DNA of 64,000 nucleotides from Amycolatopsis sulphurea (lineage in GTDB: Bacteria; Actinomycetota; Actinomycetes; Mycobacteriales; Pseudonocardiaceae), in contig NZ_PDJK01000002.1 in the NCBI RefSeq assembly GCF_002564045.1, positions 1,984,001 to 2,048,000 on the forward strand. The letters are read 5' to 3'. The position numbers were made by a program, and so were the translations under genes. How positions within the stretch are numbered: the first letter of the stretch is position 1; every line of letters begins with the position of its first letter. Shown here in pieces: positions 51,390 through 59,772 of this stretch. Below the pieces are notes generated by a model. It made no database searches. It worked only from the letters and a program-made list of their open reading frames with translations, and was not told the origin of the DNA.

Positions 51390-54300
51390 ATGCGGATCGG
51401 GCTGCTGGGGGCCGTCACTGGGTGGAACACCGCGGGCCTGCCGATCACGGTGGGCGGGCCCCGGGGACGGACGCTGCTCGCGCTCTTGGCGGCGGAGGCC
51501 GGCCGGTTCGTGTCCGCGGAGCGGCTCATCGACGGCCTGTACGGCGAAGAACCACCGGACGGTGCCGCGAACGCCTTGCAGTCCCAGGTCTCCCGGCTGC
51601 GCAGCGCCGTAGGGCTGCCGGTGGAGTTCACGTCCGCGGGATATCGCCTGGTGGTCGATCCGGAAGAGATCGACGCACACCGCTTCGAACGTCTCGCCGC
51701 GGAGGGAAGGCGTGAACTGGCCGCGCACGACCCGACGCGGGCGAGCGATCTACTCACCGAAGCGCTGGCGTTGTGGCGTGGACCGGCCTTCGCGGACGTC
51801 CCCGCGGCGTCCAGGCAGGCCACGCGGCTTGAGGAACTGCGCGCCGAGACCGCGGCCGATCGGATCGATGCGGAGATCTCCCTTGGCCGGGCCAAGGAAA
51901 TTCTCGACGAGTTGCGCACAACCGTTGCCGCAGAGCCATTGCGCGAACGGCTGCGTGCCCAGTTGATCCGAGCGTTGCACGCATTGGGCCGTAACGCGGA
52001 AGCCCTCGCCGCATTCGAAGACGCCCGCCGGGTATTGGCCGACGAGCTGGGCGCCGATCCCGGGCCGGAGCTGGCCGAGGCGCATCTGGCGGTGCTGCAC
52101 GACGAACCGGCGACGACGGCCGCGCCGTTGCCCGCGCAGCTGACCAGCTTCGTCGGCCGTGACGAGGAGTTGCGCCAGATCGCCGAGCTGCTCCGGCACG
52201 CCCGGCTGGTCACGTTGCTCGGCCCCGGCGGTACGGGCAAGACGCGGCTGGCAGTGGAGGCCGGGACGAACGCCGGGCCGTGCGCGTTCGTGGAGCTGGC
52301 CCCGCACATCGCCGACGACGTCGAATCGGCCGTACTCGGCGCCCTCGGGCTGCGGGAGACCACGTCCCCGTTGCGCGGCACCAGCGGGCCGAGCCCGGTC
52401 GAACGGATCGTTTCCGCGCTGCGGGACCAGCCGATGTTGCTGGTGCTGGACAACTGCGAACACGTCGTGGCCGCGGCGGCCCGCCTGGTCGCGCGGCTAC
52501 TGCCGTCCTGCCCAGGGCTGCGCGTACTGGCCACGAGCCGGGAGCCGCTCGGCATCACCGGCGAGCAGCTCGCCCCGATCCCCCGGCTTACGGTGCCGCC
52601 TGCGGATACCACCGCCGCCGTGGCGCTCGATTACTCCGCGGTGCGACTGTTCACCGACCGTGCACAGGCCAACGATCCGGCGTTCCGGATCGACGAGCAC
52701 ACTGCTGCGGACGTCGTGCGGATCTGCGCCGCACTCGAGGGCCTGCCGCTCGCGCTGGAGCTTGCCGCGGCCCGCGTGCGCACGCTGGGAGTCGAGGAGA
52801 TCGCCGGACGGCTCGACGACCGGTTCCGGCTGCTCGCCCACGGCAGCCGGACCGCGGAAGCACGGCACCGATCGTTGCGTGGCGCGGTGGAGTGGAGCTG
52901 GGATCTGCTCGACGACGACGAGCGCCGCCTCGCCCGGCGGCTGACCGTGTTCCGCGGCGGGGCGACGCTGGCGTTCGCCGAGGAGATCTGCGGGACGCCG
53001 GCCGAGCTGCTCCCGGAACTCACGGACAAGTCGCTGGTGGAACATTCCGGTGGGCGGTACCGGATGCTGGAGACGATCCGGGCCTTCTGTGACGAGAAGC
53101 TGGCCGGTGCCGGGGAAACCGCGCAGCTGCGGCAGGCGCACGCGCAGGCGTTCCTCCGGCTGGCCGAGGAGGCGGACCCGAAGCTGCGCACCGCCGAACA
53201 GCTGTCCTGGCTCGATCGGCTCGACGCGGAGTACGACAACCTCGTGGCCGCGCTGCATTGGTCGGCCACGGCCGACCAGCCCACAGCGCTCCGGCTCGTC
53301 GCCGCGCTCACGCAGTACTGGTGGCTGCGCGGCCGCCGCCACGAAGGCGCGGTGCTGTCCTCGGCGGTCCTGCGGCACTGCGGGTCCGAACCACCGGCCG
53401 GCGAGCCGTTCCTGATGTGCCTGCTGGCCGCGATGGCCGGGGATCCCGGGCACGAGGTGGTACTGGCCTATCAGTCCTATGTGGATCATTACCTCGCGGA
53501 CAGCGGATGGGCGCCGGAACGGCCGATGCTGCTGATGCTCGCGGCCGTGGTGCTCGGACCGCCGGAGGACGACGCGGCACGGCTCGCGCAGACCAGGCTC
53601 GCGCGGCACTCCGATCCGTGGCTCACCGCGCTCGTGCCGATGGGCGACGGCCTGCGCGCCATGCTCACCGGTGATTTGGACGCCGCCGAACGAGGCCTCC
53701 GCGAAGGACAGGCCCGCTATCGCGCACTCGGCGAACGCTGGGGTCTGTCGATGTCCCTGGACCACTTGTCGCAGGTACTCACCTGGCGCGGACGGCACGA
53801 GGAAGCAGCAGCGGCGATGACCGAGTCGATGTCGCTCATGCAGGAACTCGGCGCCACCGACGACTACGCCGATCTGCTCTGCCGTCGCGGCGACAGCCGT
53901 GCGTTGCGCGGAGACGTCGAAGGCGCACGCGCGGACTACGAACAGGCTGTCGCGCTGGCAAGGCGGACGGGCATGCCGGAGACGCGTGCCGCCGGTCAAC
54001 TCGGGTTGGCCGGGCTGGCTCGCCAGGCCGGAGACCTCGCCCACGCGCGGAACCTGGCCGAGCGCGTACTGACCGAGTGCACGTCGGGCTCGTTCGCTGT
54101 CGCCGTCGTACGCGCCACCGCAGCCGCCACGCTGGGATGGATCGAAGTGGCCGAGCATCGACCGGAAGAAGCCCGTCAACGGATCCGAGAGGCTGCGGAG
54201 ACCGCGTACGCATGGCACAACAACTTCGTGCTGGCGTCGGTCCTCGAAGCGGCTGCGGGTCTCCTCGCCGAGGAGAAGCAGTACGCCGAAGCAGCCACAT

Positions 54301-54479
54301 TGCTCGGGGCTGCTGAGGCCGTACGCGGCACTGTGGTGCTCGGACAGCAGGATGTTGCGCGCGTCACCGACGTGGCCACAGCGAGCCTGGGCGACCGCTT
54401 CGCCGAGGCCTACACCACCGGCCGGGAGCTGGGTGTGGACGACGCGCTCACCGTCGCCGGGTTGTCGCCGGTCAGGTGA
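51390..54479 (+). CDS. AfsR/SARP-type regulator with NB-ARC and TPR-like domains
   Basis: A 1029-residue regulator. The N-terminus is a short winged-helix DNA-binding domain (about 1-95, with FVSAERLIDGLYGEEPP). A bacterial transcriptional activation domain with EIDAHRFERLAAEGRRELAA follows (about 95-240). The NTPase domain has Walker A LGPGGTGKTRLA (about 282-293) and Walker B-like LLVLDNCEHV (about 350-359). The last 400 residues are helical repeats. Such proteins activate secondary-metabolite or envelope genes in actinomycetes, with ATP binding controlling them. It is divergent to the sugar operon at 50126-51256, a candidate target. The DNA-binding part is shorter than in AfsR. Confidence 0.9.
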   Translation: MRIGLLGAVTGWNTAGLPITVGGPRGRTLLALLAAEAGRFVSAERLIDGLYGEEPPDGAANALQSQVSRLRSAVGLPVEFTSAGYRLVVDPEEIDAHRFERLAAEGRRELAAHDPTRASDLLTEALALWRGPAFADVPAASRQATRLEELRAETAADRIDAEISLGRAKEILDELRTTVAAEPLRERLRAQLIRALHALGRNAEALAAFEDARRVLADELGADPGPELAEAHLAVLHDEPATTAAPLPAQLTSFVGRDEELRQIAELLRHARLVTLLGPGGTGKTRLAVEAGTNAGPCAFVELAPHIADDVESAVLGALGLRETTSPLRGTSGPSPVERIVSALRDQPMLLVLDNCEHVVAAAARLVARLLPSCPGLRVLATSREPLGITGEQLAPIPRLTVPPADTTAAVALDYSAVRLFTDRAQANDPAFRIDEHTAADVVRICAALEGLPLALELAAARVRTLGVEEIAGRLDDRFRLLAHGSRTAEARHRSLRGAVEWSWDLLDDDERRLARRLTVFRGGATLAFAEEICGTPAELLPELTDKSLVEHSGGRYRMLETIRAFCDEKLAGAGETAQLRQAHAQAFLRLAEEADPKLRTAEQLSWLDRLDAEYDNLVAALHWSATADQPTALRLVAALTQYWWLRGRRHEGAVLSSAVLRHCGSEPPAGEPFLMCLLAAMAGDPGHEVVLAYQSYVDHYLADSGWAPERPMLLMLAAVVLGPPEDDAARLAQTRLARHSDPWLTALVPMGDGLRAMLTGDLDAAERGLREGQARYRALGERWGLSMSLDHLSQVLTWRGRHEEAAAAMTESMSLMQELGATDDYADLLCRRGDSRALRGDVEGARADYEQAVALARRTGMPETRAAGQLGLAGLARQAGDLAHARNLAERVLTECTSGSFAVAVVRATAAATLGWIEVAEHRPEEARQRIREAAETAYAWHNNFVLASVLEAAAGLLAEEKQYAEAATLLGAAEAVRGTVVLGQQDVARVTDVATASLGDRFAEAYTTGRELGVDDALTVAGLSPVR

Positions 54480-54519
54480 CCACGCAGTCGTGGACTACGC
54501 AGCGACGGCCCGAAGCGCG

Positions 54520-54525
54520 TAGCCT
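54520..54525 (+). promoter_or_regulatory. -10 box TAGCCT of the L-2-hydroxyglutarate oxidase gene
   Basis: TAGCCT is 8 nt before the GTG at 54534, the leaderless pattern. Confidence 0.45.
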
Positions 54526-54533
54526 TCCCTGCC

Positions 54534-55718
54534 GTGCGAAATGTCGTGGTGGTCGGTGGGGGAATCGTCGGCCTGGCCGTTGCCTGGGAGCTGTCGCAAC
54601 GCGGTCAGGACGTGACTGTGCTGGAGAAGGAGTCCCGCTGGGCGGCGCACCAGACCGGGCACAACTCGAATGTGGTGCACGCCGGGCTGTACTACAAGCC
54701 GGGCTCGTTCAAGGCCCGCATGTCGGTGGCCGGCAACCGGTCCATTGTGGATTTCGCCCGGCAGTACGGGGTTCCGGTCCAGGTGTGCGGCAAGCTCGTG
54801 GTGGCCACGCGGGAGGAGGAGATCCCCGCACTGGACACGCTCGCCACCCGGGCCGAGGCCAACGGCGTGCCGGCCAAGCGGATCTCCCCCGCCGAGGCCC
54901 GCGAGTACGAACCGGAGGTCTCCTGTGTGGCGGCGCTGCGCGTGGACTCCACCGGGATCATCGACTTCCCCGCGGTGTGCTCGGCGCTGGTCCGGCTGCT
55001 CGACGAGGCCGACGCCGACCTGCGGCTCGGCACGCCGGTGCTCGGCATCCGGGCCGGCCGGAGCGGCGGCGTCGAGGTGGCCACCGGCACCGAGGTACTG
55101 CGGGCGGACGCGCTGGTCAACTGCGCGGGCCTGCACGCCGACCGGGTGGCCGAGCTGGCGGGTCTCACGCCGAGTGCGCGGATCGTGCCGTTCCGTGGCG
55201 AGTACTACGAACTCAAGCCGGATCGGCGGCACCTGGTGCGCGGCCTGATCTACCCGGTGCCGGACCCGACACTGCCGTTCCTCGGCGTGCACCTCACGCG
55301 GATGCTCGACGGCAGCGTGCACGCCGGCCCGAACGCGGTGCTCGCCCTGCGCCGCGAGGGATACCGCTGGGCAGACGTCTCCATGAAGGACCTCACGGAC
55401 GTCGCGCGTTTCCCCGGCGTCTGGCGGCTGGCGCGCAAGTACGCCTACCCCACCGGGCTGGAGGAGGTGCGGCGGTCGTTCTCCAAGAAGCGCTTCGCGG
55501 CCAGCCTCGCCCAGCTCGTGCCCGCGGTGACCGAAGACGACATCGTGCGCCACGGCTCCGGCGTACGCGCGCAAGCACTTCGGCCGAACGGCGCACTCGT
55601 GGACGACTTCCTCATCGAGTCCGCGCGGAACCAGGTGCACGTGCTCAACGCACCCAGCCCCGCGGCCACCAGCGCCCTGGAGATCGCCAAGCACATAGCC
55701 GACCGCGTGTCCGCCTGA
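54534..55718 (+). CDS. lhgO: L-2-hydroxyglutarate oxidase
   Basis: A 394-residue FAD oxidoreductase of the DAO family. The dinucleotide motif is VVVVGGGIVGLAVAWELSQR (residues 4-23), then VLEKE, and QTGHNSNVVHAGLYYKPGS (about 40-58) is a signature of L-2-hydroxyglutarate oxidases. PFRGEYYELKPD (about 221-232) and SGVRAQALRPNGALVDDFLI (about 341-360) also match. It oxidises L-2-hydroxyglutarate to 2-oxoglutarate with electrons passed to the respiratory chain or oxygen, as a metabolite-repair enzyme. No relation to neighbouring genes is evident. Confidence 0.92.
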   Translation: MRNVVVVGGGIVGLAVAWELSQRGQDVTVLEKESRWAAHQTGHNSNVVHAGLYYKPGSFKARMSVAGNRSIVDFARQYGVPVQVCGKLVVATREEEIPALDTLATRAEANGVPAKRISPAEAREYEPEVSCVAALRVDSTGIIDFPAVCSALVRLLDEADADLRLGTPVLGIRAGRSGGVEVATGTEVLRADALVNCAGLHADRVAELAGLTPSARIVPFRGEYYELKPDRRHLVRGLIYPVPDPTLPFLGVHLTRMLDGSVHAGPNAVLALRREGYRWADVSMKDLTDVARFPGVWRLARKYAYPTGLEEVRRSFSKKRFAASLAQLVPAVTEDDIVRHGSGVRAQALRPNGALVDDFLIESARNQVHVLNAPSPAATSALEIAKHIADRVSA

Positions 55719-55721
55719 CTC

Positions 55722-56120
55722 TCAGCCGGGCAGATTCCCAGCCACCATGGGAATCCCGGCCTTCACCGCGTCGCAGGCCCCGTTCGGATCGTCCAGGTCG
55801 CCGCTCACGATCTGGATCGAGGAGGTGGCCGAGACCGCCAGCCCGGCCGCGCAGTTCACCCCGTCCGAGTCGGTGAAGTTGGCGAACAGCGACCACTTCC
55901 GGCCACCCGCGTCGATCTGCTGCGCCTGCCCGGGTTTCACCAGCGTGCACGGGTCGAGCGAGGCCAGCGGCCCGGACGGCAGCGCGATGGAAGCCAGCGA
56001 CGGCGACGGCCGGCCGGCCGGCAAATGCGCGGCGCGGCCGCCTCCTCCAGCGCACAGGCACTGCCATGAACCCCGGCGTTTCCTCCCCGGCCCGCACCCT
56101 ACTGACCGCACGCCCCGCAC
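55722..56120 (-). pseudogene. DUF3558-like remnant without signal peptide
   Basis: The last 90 residues contain SLDPCTLVKPGQAQQIDAG and GVNCAAGLAVSATSS with a terminal ACDAVKAG, the block order of DUF3558 lipoproteins. The N-terminal 40 residues are Arg/Gly-rich and give neither a signal peptide nor a lipobox in any frame that I could join. The body is also short for the family. Probably a decayed ESX-associated lipoprotein gene, or one with an unresolved frameshift near 56050. Confidence 0.5.
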
Positions 56121-56194
56121 ACCTGCGGAACGCCGAGGTCAGACACGGTGCCGAGGAGGAACGAGAACCGGGCACGCAGCGGCGTGAACGACCG

Positions 56195-56539
56195 TCAGGC
56201 CTTCGGCACCGCACGACGCACGACGATCGAGGTCGCCGCGGTGAAACTCACCGCCACCAGGGCAACGGCGAAGGCGGCGGTCAACGCCCCCGCACTCACC
56301 GGGGTGCTGCCCCTCCCGTCCGCGATCACCACCAGGATCAGAACCCCCAGCACCACCGTCACCACCGCGCACAGCCACATGGCCAGCACACCTCGACGAA
56401 CTCCGGCGAAGAACTGCGCGTCGGCCGCCGGGGAGGTCGGTACACGGTTCTTCGCCACACCGACGATGACCCCGCTGATCAGCAAGGAAAACGCCGCACC
56501 TCCGATGAAGATCAGCCCGAAGTAGAACGGTTCCGGCAA
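56195..56539 (-). CDS. Small three-span membrane protein, 5' end uncertain
   Basis: A 114-residue protein with three transmembrane segments: residues 7-27 (FGLIFIGGAAFSLLISGVIVG), about 49-72 and about 84-106. An arginine cluster VRRAVPK closes it. The TTG start at 56539 has no ribosome site and falls in the CGGCAAAGTTGGTCG motif of the intergenic repeat, so the original start may have been lost when the repeat arrived. I do not recognise the family. Confidence 0.5.
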   Translation of the reverse strand: MPEPFYFGLIFIGGAAFSLLISGVIVGVAKNRVPTSPAADAQFFAGVRRGVLAMWLCAVVTVVLGVLILVVIADGRGSTPVSAGALTAAFAVALVAVSFTAATSIVVRRAVPKA

Positions 56540-56671
56540 AGTTGGTCGGGGACCTAGCAGCGGGCGATGCGGAGGTGTGTGCGACCACCTCGTGGCGTGC
56601 GCCGGACCGGTTTCGGGTCTGTGAAGGGGCCCTTCACGGACTCAGAGTCTGTGAAGGGCCCCTTCACGGAA
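56534..56671. repeat. Composite palindromic repeat, sixth locus
   Basis: Begins with CCGGCAAAGTTGGTCG, as at 22727, continues with GCGACCACCTCGTGGCGTGC (also in the 22.8-kb copy as GCGACCACCTCGTCGTGTG) and ends with a near-perfect inverted pair of GTGAAGGG units (about 56619-56670). The order of parts is the same as at 22.73-22.94 kb, so the whole composite, not only the palindrome, is repeated. Confidence 0.75.
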
Positions 56672-56799
56672 CGGCAGCTTCTTACCTGCGAAAACTCTCT
56701 GAAAAGGGCTCTGAACTGCTGAAATTCACCCGGTCAGTACCCGTTGTTTCCTAGCTGTATCGGTCGTCGTGCGTACCCGGCGTGTACCGGTACTGCTGG

Positions 56800-56839
56800 T
56801 ATGAATGCCCCCACTGAGTCACCGGTGGGGGCATTCATA
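56800..56839. terminator. Perfect 15-bp hairpin in the gap 56672-57068
   Basis: TATGAATGCCCCCAC (56800-56814) pairs with 56825-56839 around a 10-nt loop. It is symmetrical, so it could act on either strand. It marks the boundary between chromosomal genes and the accessory region on the right. The rest of the 56672-57068 interval has no supported gene or tRNA. Confidence 0.6.
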
Positions 56840-57068
56840 GTTCCTGGAGCGAAAGTGGTCCGTCTTGTTCCGTCCACGCTCGCAAGAGGGGCGGGCGCCG
56901 CCCGAAGTTAGGAGTTCGGCGGGCGACCGGTTGACGCTCCAGCTCGACCTGATGGCCGAGTTTGTGACTACGCCCGCCGAGTCGGCACCCTTGTTGCGGC
57001 GGCCCAGCACCTTCCGCTAAGGGCATACGCGCAGCCATCGGCCAGTTTCATGGCAGCCGGAGGTTGCA

Positions 57069-57644
57069 TCACGTGCCTGGTGAACTGTCGCGCTTCGCCG
57101 AGACCATGTCGGTGTAGGACCGCTCCACCGCGTCATCCTTGGTCACGCCGAGGTCGTCGAGCACAGCGCGCACGGACCGCAGCGCCTCAGCGAGGTCGTG
57201 CGGCTCGGCCATGGTCTCCAGCTCAATGAACGTTTGCCCGGCAAGCTCCGGGATCGTGACGACTGTCGCGAGCATGTCCCGGCCATCGGCCGTGAAGCGA
57301 TAGTTCTCGCAGTGCTTCTCCAGCGCGATCAGCTCGACGAGCCCGAGCGCGGAGAAGATCTTGCACATGACCGGCGGGTCGTCGGCTGCCGTCTCGTATT
57401 CCGGCTTGGACCGCGACGCCGCGTCGGCCGGTGGTTCCTTGTACGTGACAACCGTGCGCTGGCGATCGCCGGTCGTGATCGTACGCACGCGCAACTCGTA
57501 TCCGGCGTGGTCCATCGAATGGTCGGGCCGGTCGAAGTAGGTGTCGGAGTAGACCGAATATTCCGGCTCGGCGCGTTCGGAGAGCGCTGCCCGCACACGG
57601 TCGGGATCCCGGACGACGGCCGTCAGCTCGGCCTCAACGGGCAC
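57069..57644 (-). CDS. CYTH-domain protein (class IV adenylate cyclase/triphosphatase-like)
   Basis: A 191-residue CYTH (triphosphate tunnel) protein. EAELTAVV near residues 4-11 is the E-x-E motif, in which the usual following lysine (ExExK) is Thr8 here. YFDRPD, YELRVRTI, VVTYKEP, EYETA, KHCENYRF and FIELETMAE are the charged strands that line the tunnel, in order. The family acts on triphosphate substrates such as ATP or thiamine triphosphate. It is coupled by an 11-nt gap to the XRE regulator upstream. GTG start with GGGAGG. Confidence 0.8.
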   Translation of the reverse strand: MPVEAELTAVVRDPDRVRAALSERAEPEYSVYSDTYFDRPDHSMDHAGYELRVRTITTGDRQRTVVTYKEPPADAASRSKPEYETAADDPPVMCKIFSALGLVELIALEKHCENYRFTADGRDMLATVVTIPELAGQTFIELETMAEPHDLAEALRSVRAVLDDLGVTKDDAVERSYTDMVSAKRDSSPGT

Positions 57645-57655
57645 GCGGCACCTCC

Positions 57656-58501
57656 CTAAACGACGCGGCGTGAGGTCCGCCGCAGCTCGTCCATGAACCT
57701 ACGGAACCCTCGGTGCAGCGCGCCATGGGGAGAACCGGTGATCTTGTACATTGGCGACGTGTGACCTTCGTGGCGGTCGCCGAACGCCGAAATGAACAGG
57801 GTCGAGTCGAGTCCGATCACGCGCCACGTCGGCAGCACGTCATAGGTGTGTGCCTCGACCTCGGCGCCTTCGGCCGCGAGGTCTCGTAGCAGCTCGATGG
57901 AGAGTCGGATTCCGGCGGAGAAGCTGCCTGGTTGCTCGCCGATCTCGGCAGCGCGGCGCACGGCAGCCTCGCCGTCCGGGTCGAGCAGCAACACCCGCAC
58001 CGCAGCCGAACCTTGCCGAACGTGGGCACGCAACAGCGAGTCGTTCATGCCGAGGATGCCGAGCCCCCGCACGGCCAGCACCTCGACCTCGGTGGCTTCG
58101 CTAGCGCGCTGTTCGAGTTCTATACGTGCCTTGGATTGCGAGGGGAACACGGCCAGAATCTCGGCCCGGCCGCTGGCGCCAAGGTGGTCCAGGCCAGCCG
58201 GATGCACAGGCGCCAGGCCGAGCAGCATCCGCGCGTCGTCAGGCATCTCCAGGCCAGCTGCGATCCGCTCGAACAGTTCCAGAGTCGTCACGGTCCGGTT
58301 GCCGCGCAGGATCTCCGAGACCCGCCCCTGCAGCATGCCGACCGCGACGGCTACCCGGCTTTGACTCGCGCCGGTGTACTTCTGGGCCGACCTCAGCAGC
58401 GCACCGACATCGCGTTCCTTCAGTGCATCGCGGACTTCGGCGCGGCGCCAAGCCCAATCCGGCAGCCTCAGCGGCCCGCCCTTACTTCTCGGATCAACCA
58501 T
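57656..58501 (-). CDS. XRE-type regulator with C-terminal sensor domain
   Basis: A 281-residue protein. The helix-turn-helix is about residues 33-75 (SAQKYTGASQSRVAVAVGML with GRVSEILRGNRTV). The C-terminal half (about 115-281) has AVRGLGILGMNDSLLRAHVR and VRVLLLDPDGEAAVRRAAEI, the pattern of XRE proteins with a DUF5919-like/phospholipase-D-like sensor domain. It is followed by the CYTH gene, so they are one operon. The palindromes over its own promoter and start codon suggest that it represses itself. The ATG lies 6 nt from a TACCAT box. Confidence 0.78.
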   Translation of the reverse strand: MVDPRSKGGPLRLPDWAWRRAEVRDALKERDVGALLRSAQKYTGASQSRVAVAVGMLQGRVSEILRGNRTVTTLELFERIAAGLEMPDDARMLLGLAPVHPAGLDHLGASGRAEILAVFPSQSKARIELEQRASEATEVEVLAVRGLGILGMNDSLLRAHVRQGSAAVRVLLLDPDGEAAVRRAAEIGEQPGSFSAGIRLSIELLRDLAAEGAEVEAHTYDVLPTWRVIGLDSTLFISAFGDRHEGHTSPMYKITGSPHGALHRGFRRFMDELRRTSRRVV

Positions 58502-58530
58502 CTCACCATGGTACTTCTCACAGTGAGATA
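58499..58530 (-). promoter_or_regulatory. Operator and -10 box over the XRE gene start
   Basis: TCTCAC at 58501 is repeated at 58516 and there forms the perfect palindrome TCTCACAGTGAGA (58516-58528). The box TACCAT (58513-58508 on the minus strand) lies between the two, 6 nt before the ATG. A protein bound here would block the promoter. Autoregulation by the XRE protein is inferred. Confidence 0.55.
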
Positions 58531-58578
58531 CCTGCCGTGGTATGGAGGAGACACGCTAGGTAGTCGACCCTTCATGCC

Positions 58579-58857
58579 ATGGGGACGAGGGTTGTAGGAC
58601 GACAGCCACAGCGCTACCGGGCGCCGGGGACGACGGATCTGACGTGGCGGGTGCACACGGACCGGATGCACGGGCGGCTCCGGACAGCGCACCTCTACCT
58701 GAAGCGGTACCTCGCGGATCCGCTGGTGTGGTGGCTGGTCCCGTGGGGCTCAGTCGACACGCTCTACCCGGTGCGGCATGAGCGTGGCGACCTCGACTTG
58801 GCGGGGTTCGTGGACGCCTACTGGTGCCCTGCCTGCAGCGGGCAGGTCCAGCAGTGA
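58579..58857 (+). CDS. Small hypothetical protein, first gene of the accessory operon
   Basis: A 92-residue protein with two cysteines at the C-terminus (YWCPACSGQ) in a zinc-knuckle-like C-x-x-C and a tryptophan-rich middle (VWWLVPWGS). It overlaps the next gene by 4 nt (GTGA), which supports the reading frame. Divergent to the XRE gene with 77 nt between. No family recognised. Confidence 0.55.
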   Translation: MGTRVVGRQPQRYRAPGTTDLTWRVHTDRMHGRLRTAHLYLKRYLADPLVWWLVPWGSVDTLYPVRHERGDLDLAGFVDAYWCPACSGQVQQ

Positions 58858-59129
58858 CCGCGCTGATCTATGTCGATCCGGAGGCTATCCGCCCGGTGAT
58901 CGACGGGGTGTGGCACATGACCGAACTCTCGGCTGTCCCGGCGCCGGGCGACGAGATCGCGATGCTGTGCGGCGTCACGGCGCCGGCCGCTTTCGTGCCG
59001 CCATCCGGGCCGACCAACCACGCAGTACCGACCCAGTGCTCGTACTGCGATGTGGAGTACCGCCGCGCCCGAGGGTGGGCGATCCGCCCCGAGCACCCAG
59101 GGCTGAGCCCACGCTCGGGGAGGCAGTGA
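58854..59129 (+). CDS. Small hypothetical protein, second gene of the accessory operon
   Basis: A 91-residue protein with VDPEAIRPVIDGVWHMTELS near residues 7-26 and a CSYCDVEYRR element near the end (C-x-x-C). The GTG overlaps the preceding stop and the stop overlaps the next ATG, so it is part of a coupled series. A metal-binding role for the C-x-x-C is possible. No family recognised. Confidence 0.55.
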   Translation: MTALIYVDPEAIRPVIDGVWHMTELSAVPAPGDEIAMLCGVTAPAAFVPPSGPTNHAVPTQCSYCDVEYRRARGWAIRPEHPGLSPRSGRQ

Positions 59130-59551
59130 TGGGGGTGTGGATCCGCCACGACGGCTCGGAGGTGCTGACCGACCCGGAGACTGGCGACATCATCGACGAG
59201 ACCCCTGCGACCCCCACGGCGTGCCGGGCGGCCAGGAACATCGCGATGATGGAGGCCTGGCGGGCCGGCGAGTCCCTGACCGAGATCGCGCAGCGGGCCG
59301 GACTCTCCCTGTCCTGGACAGGCCGCCTCCTCCGGCAGCTCGGCGCTGAGCTGCCAGATCAGCGCCAGGGCGTCAAGCGAAAGGATCTCGACGAGGCCGC
59401 GATCATCCGGGAGTACCAGGACGGCGCCAGCATGCTCGCGCTCGCCGACCGGCACCACGCCACCTACTGGAGCGTGCGACGGCTACTCCAGAAACGCGGC
59501 GTGCAGATTCGATCGCACTGCGGCCAGAACGTCAGAAAGCGAACACGATGA
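59129..59551 (+). CDS. Helix-turn-helix protein of the accessory operon
   Basis: A 140-residue protein with two helix-turn-helix-like segments: AGESLTEIAQRAGLSLSWTG (about residues 48-67) and GASMLALADRHHATYWSVRR (about 105-124). It has no other domain. The ATG has GGGGAGG 5 nt upstream. The stop overlaps the next start (ATGA). Probably a DNA-binding protein of a mobile element; tandem HTH of this sort resembles resolvase or Mor-like C-terminal domains. Confidence 0.65.
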   Translation: MGVWIRHDGSEVLTDPETGDIIDETPATPTACRAARNIAMMEAWRAGESLTEIAQRAGLSLSWTGRLLRQLGAELPDQRQGVKRKDLDEAAIIREYQDGASMLALADRHHATYWSVRRLLQKRGVQIRSHCGQNVRKRTR

Positions 59552-59772
59552 CCTCCTCACTGCGCGAAGAGTGGGCACGCCAGTACGTGGAAGACCGCCT
59601 CACCATCACCGAAATCGCCGACGCCCACAAAACGGGGCACAACACCGTGCGGCGAGCACTCGGGCGGCTCGGGGTACTCCGGCCACCCGGCTACCCCTCC
59701 AGCCACGCCGGACACGGCCCGGACACACCGGCCCCAGCACCCAGCCCATCCCCGAGGACAACACGCCAATGA
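59548..59772 (+). CDS. Small helix-turn-helix protein
   Basis: A 74-residue protein whose first 45 residues are one helix-turn-helix (DRLTITEIADAHKTGHNTVR) similar to the second one of the preceding protein. The tail is proline-rich and disordered. Its ATG overlaps the preceding stop and its stop overlaps the next ATG. It looks like a split-off or duplicate HTH of the gene before it. Confidence 0.6.
   Translation: MTSSLREEWARQYVEDRLTITEIADAHKTGHNTVRRALGRLGVLRPPGYPSSHAGHGPDTPAPAPSPSPRTTRQ

Noticed and set aside
51257..52612. Extension of the DegT aminotransferase frame by about 450 codons
   Set aside because: It is antisense to the SARP regulator, Ser/Arg-rich and unlike any protein. The aminotransferase begins at the GTG at 51256 with AGGAGAGG upstream.
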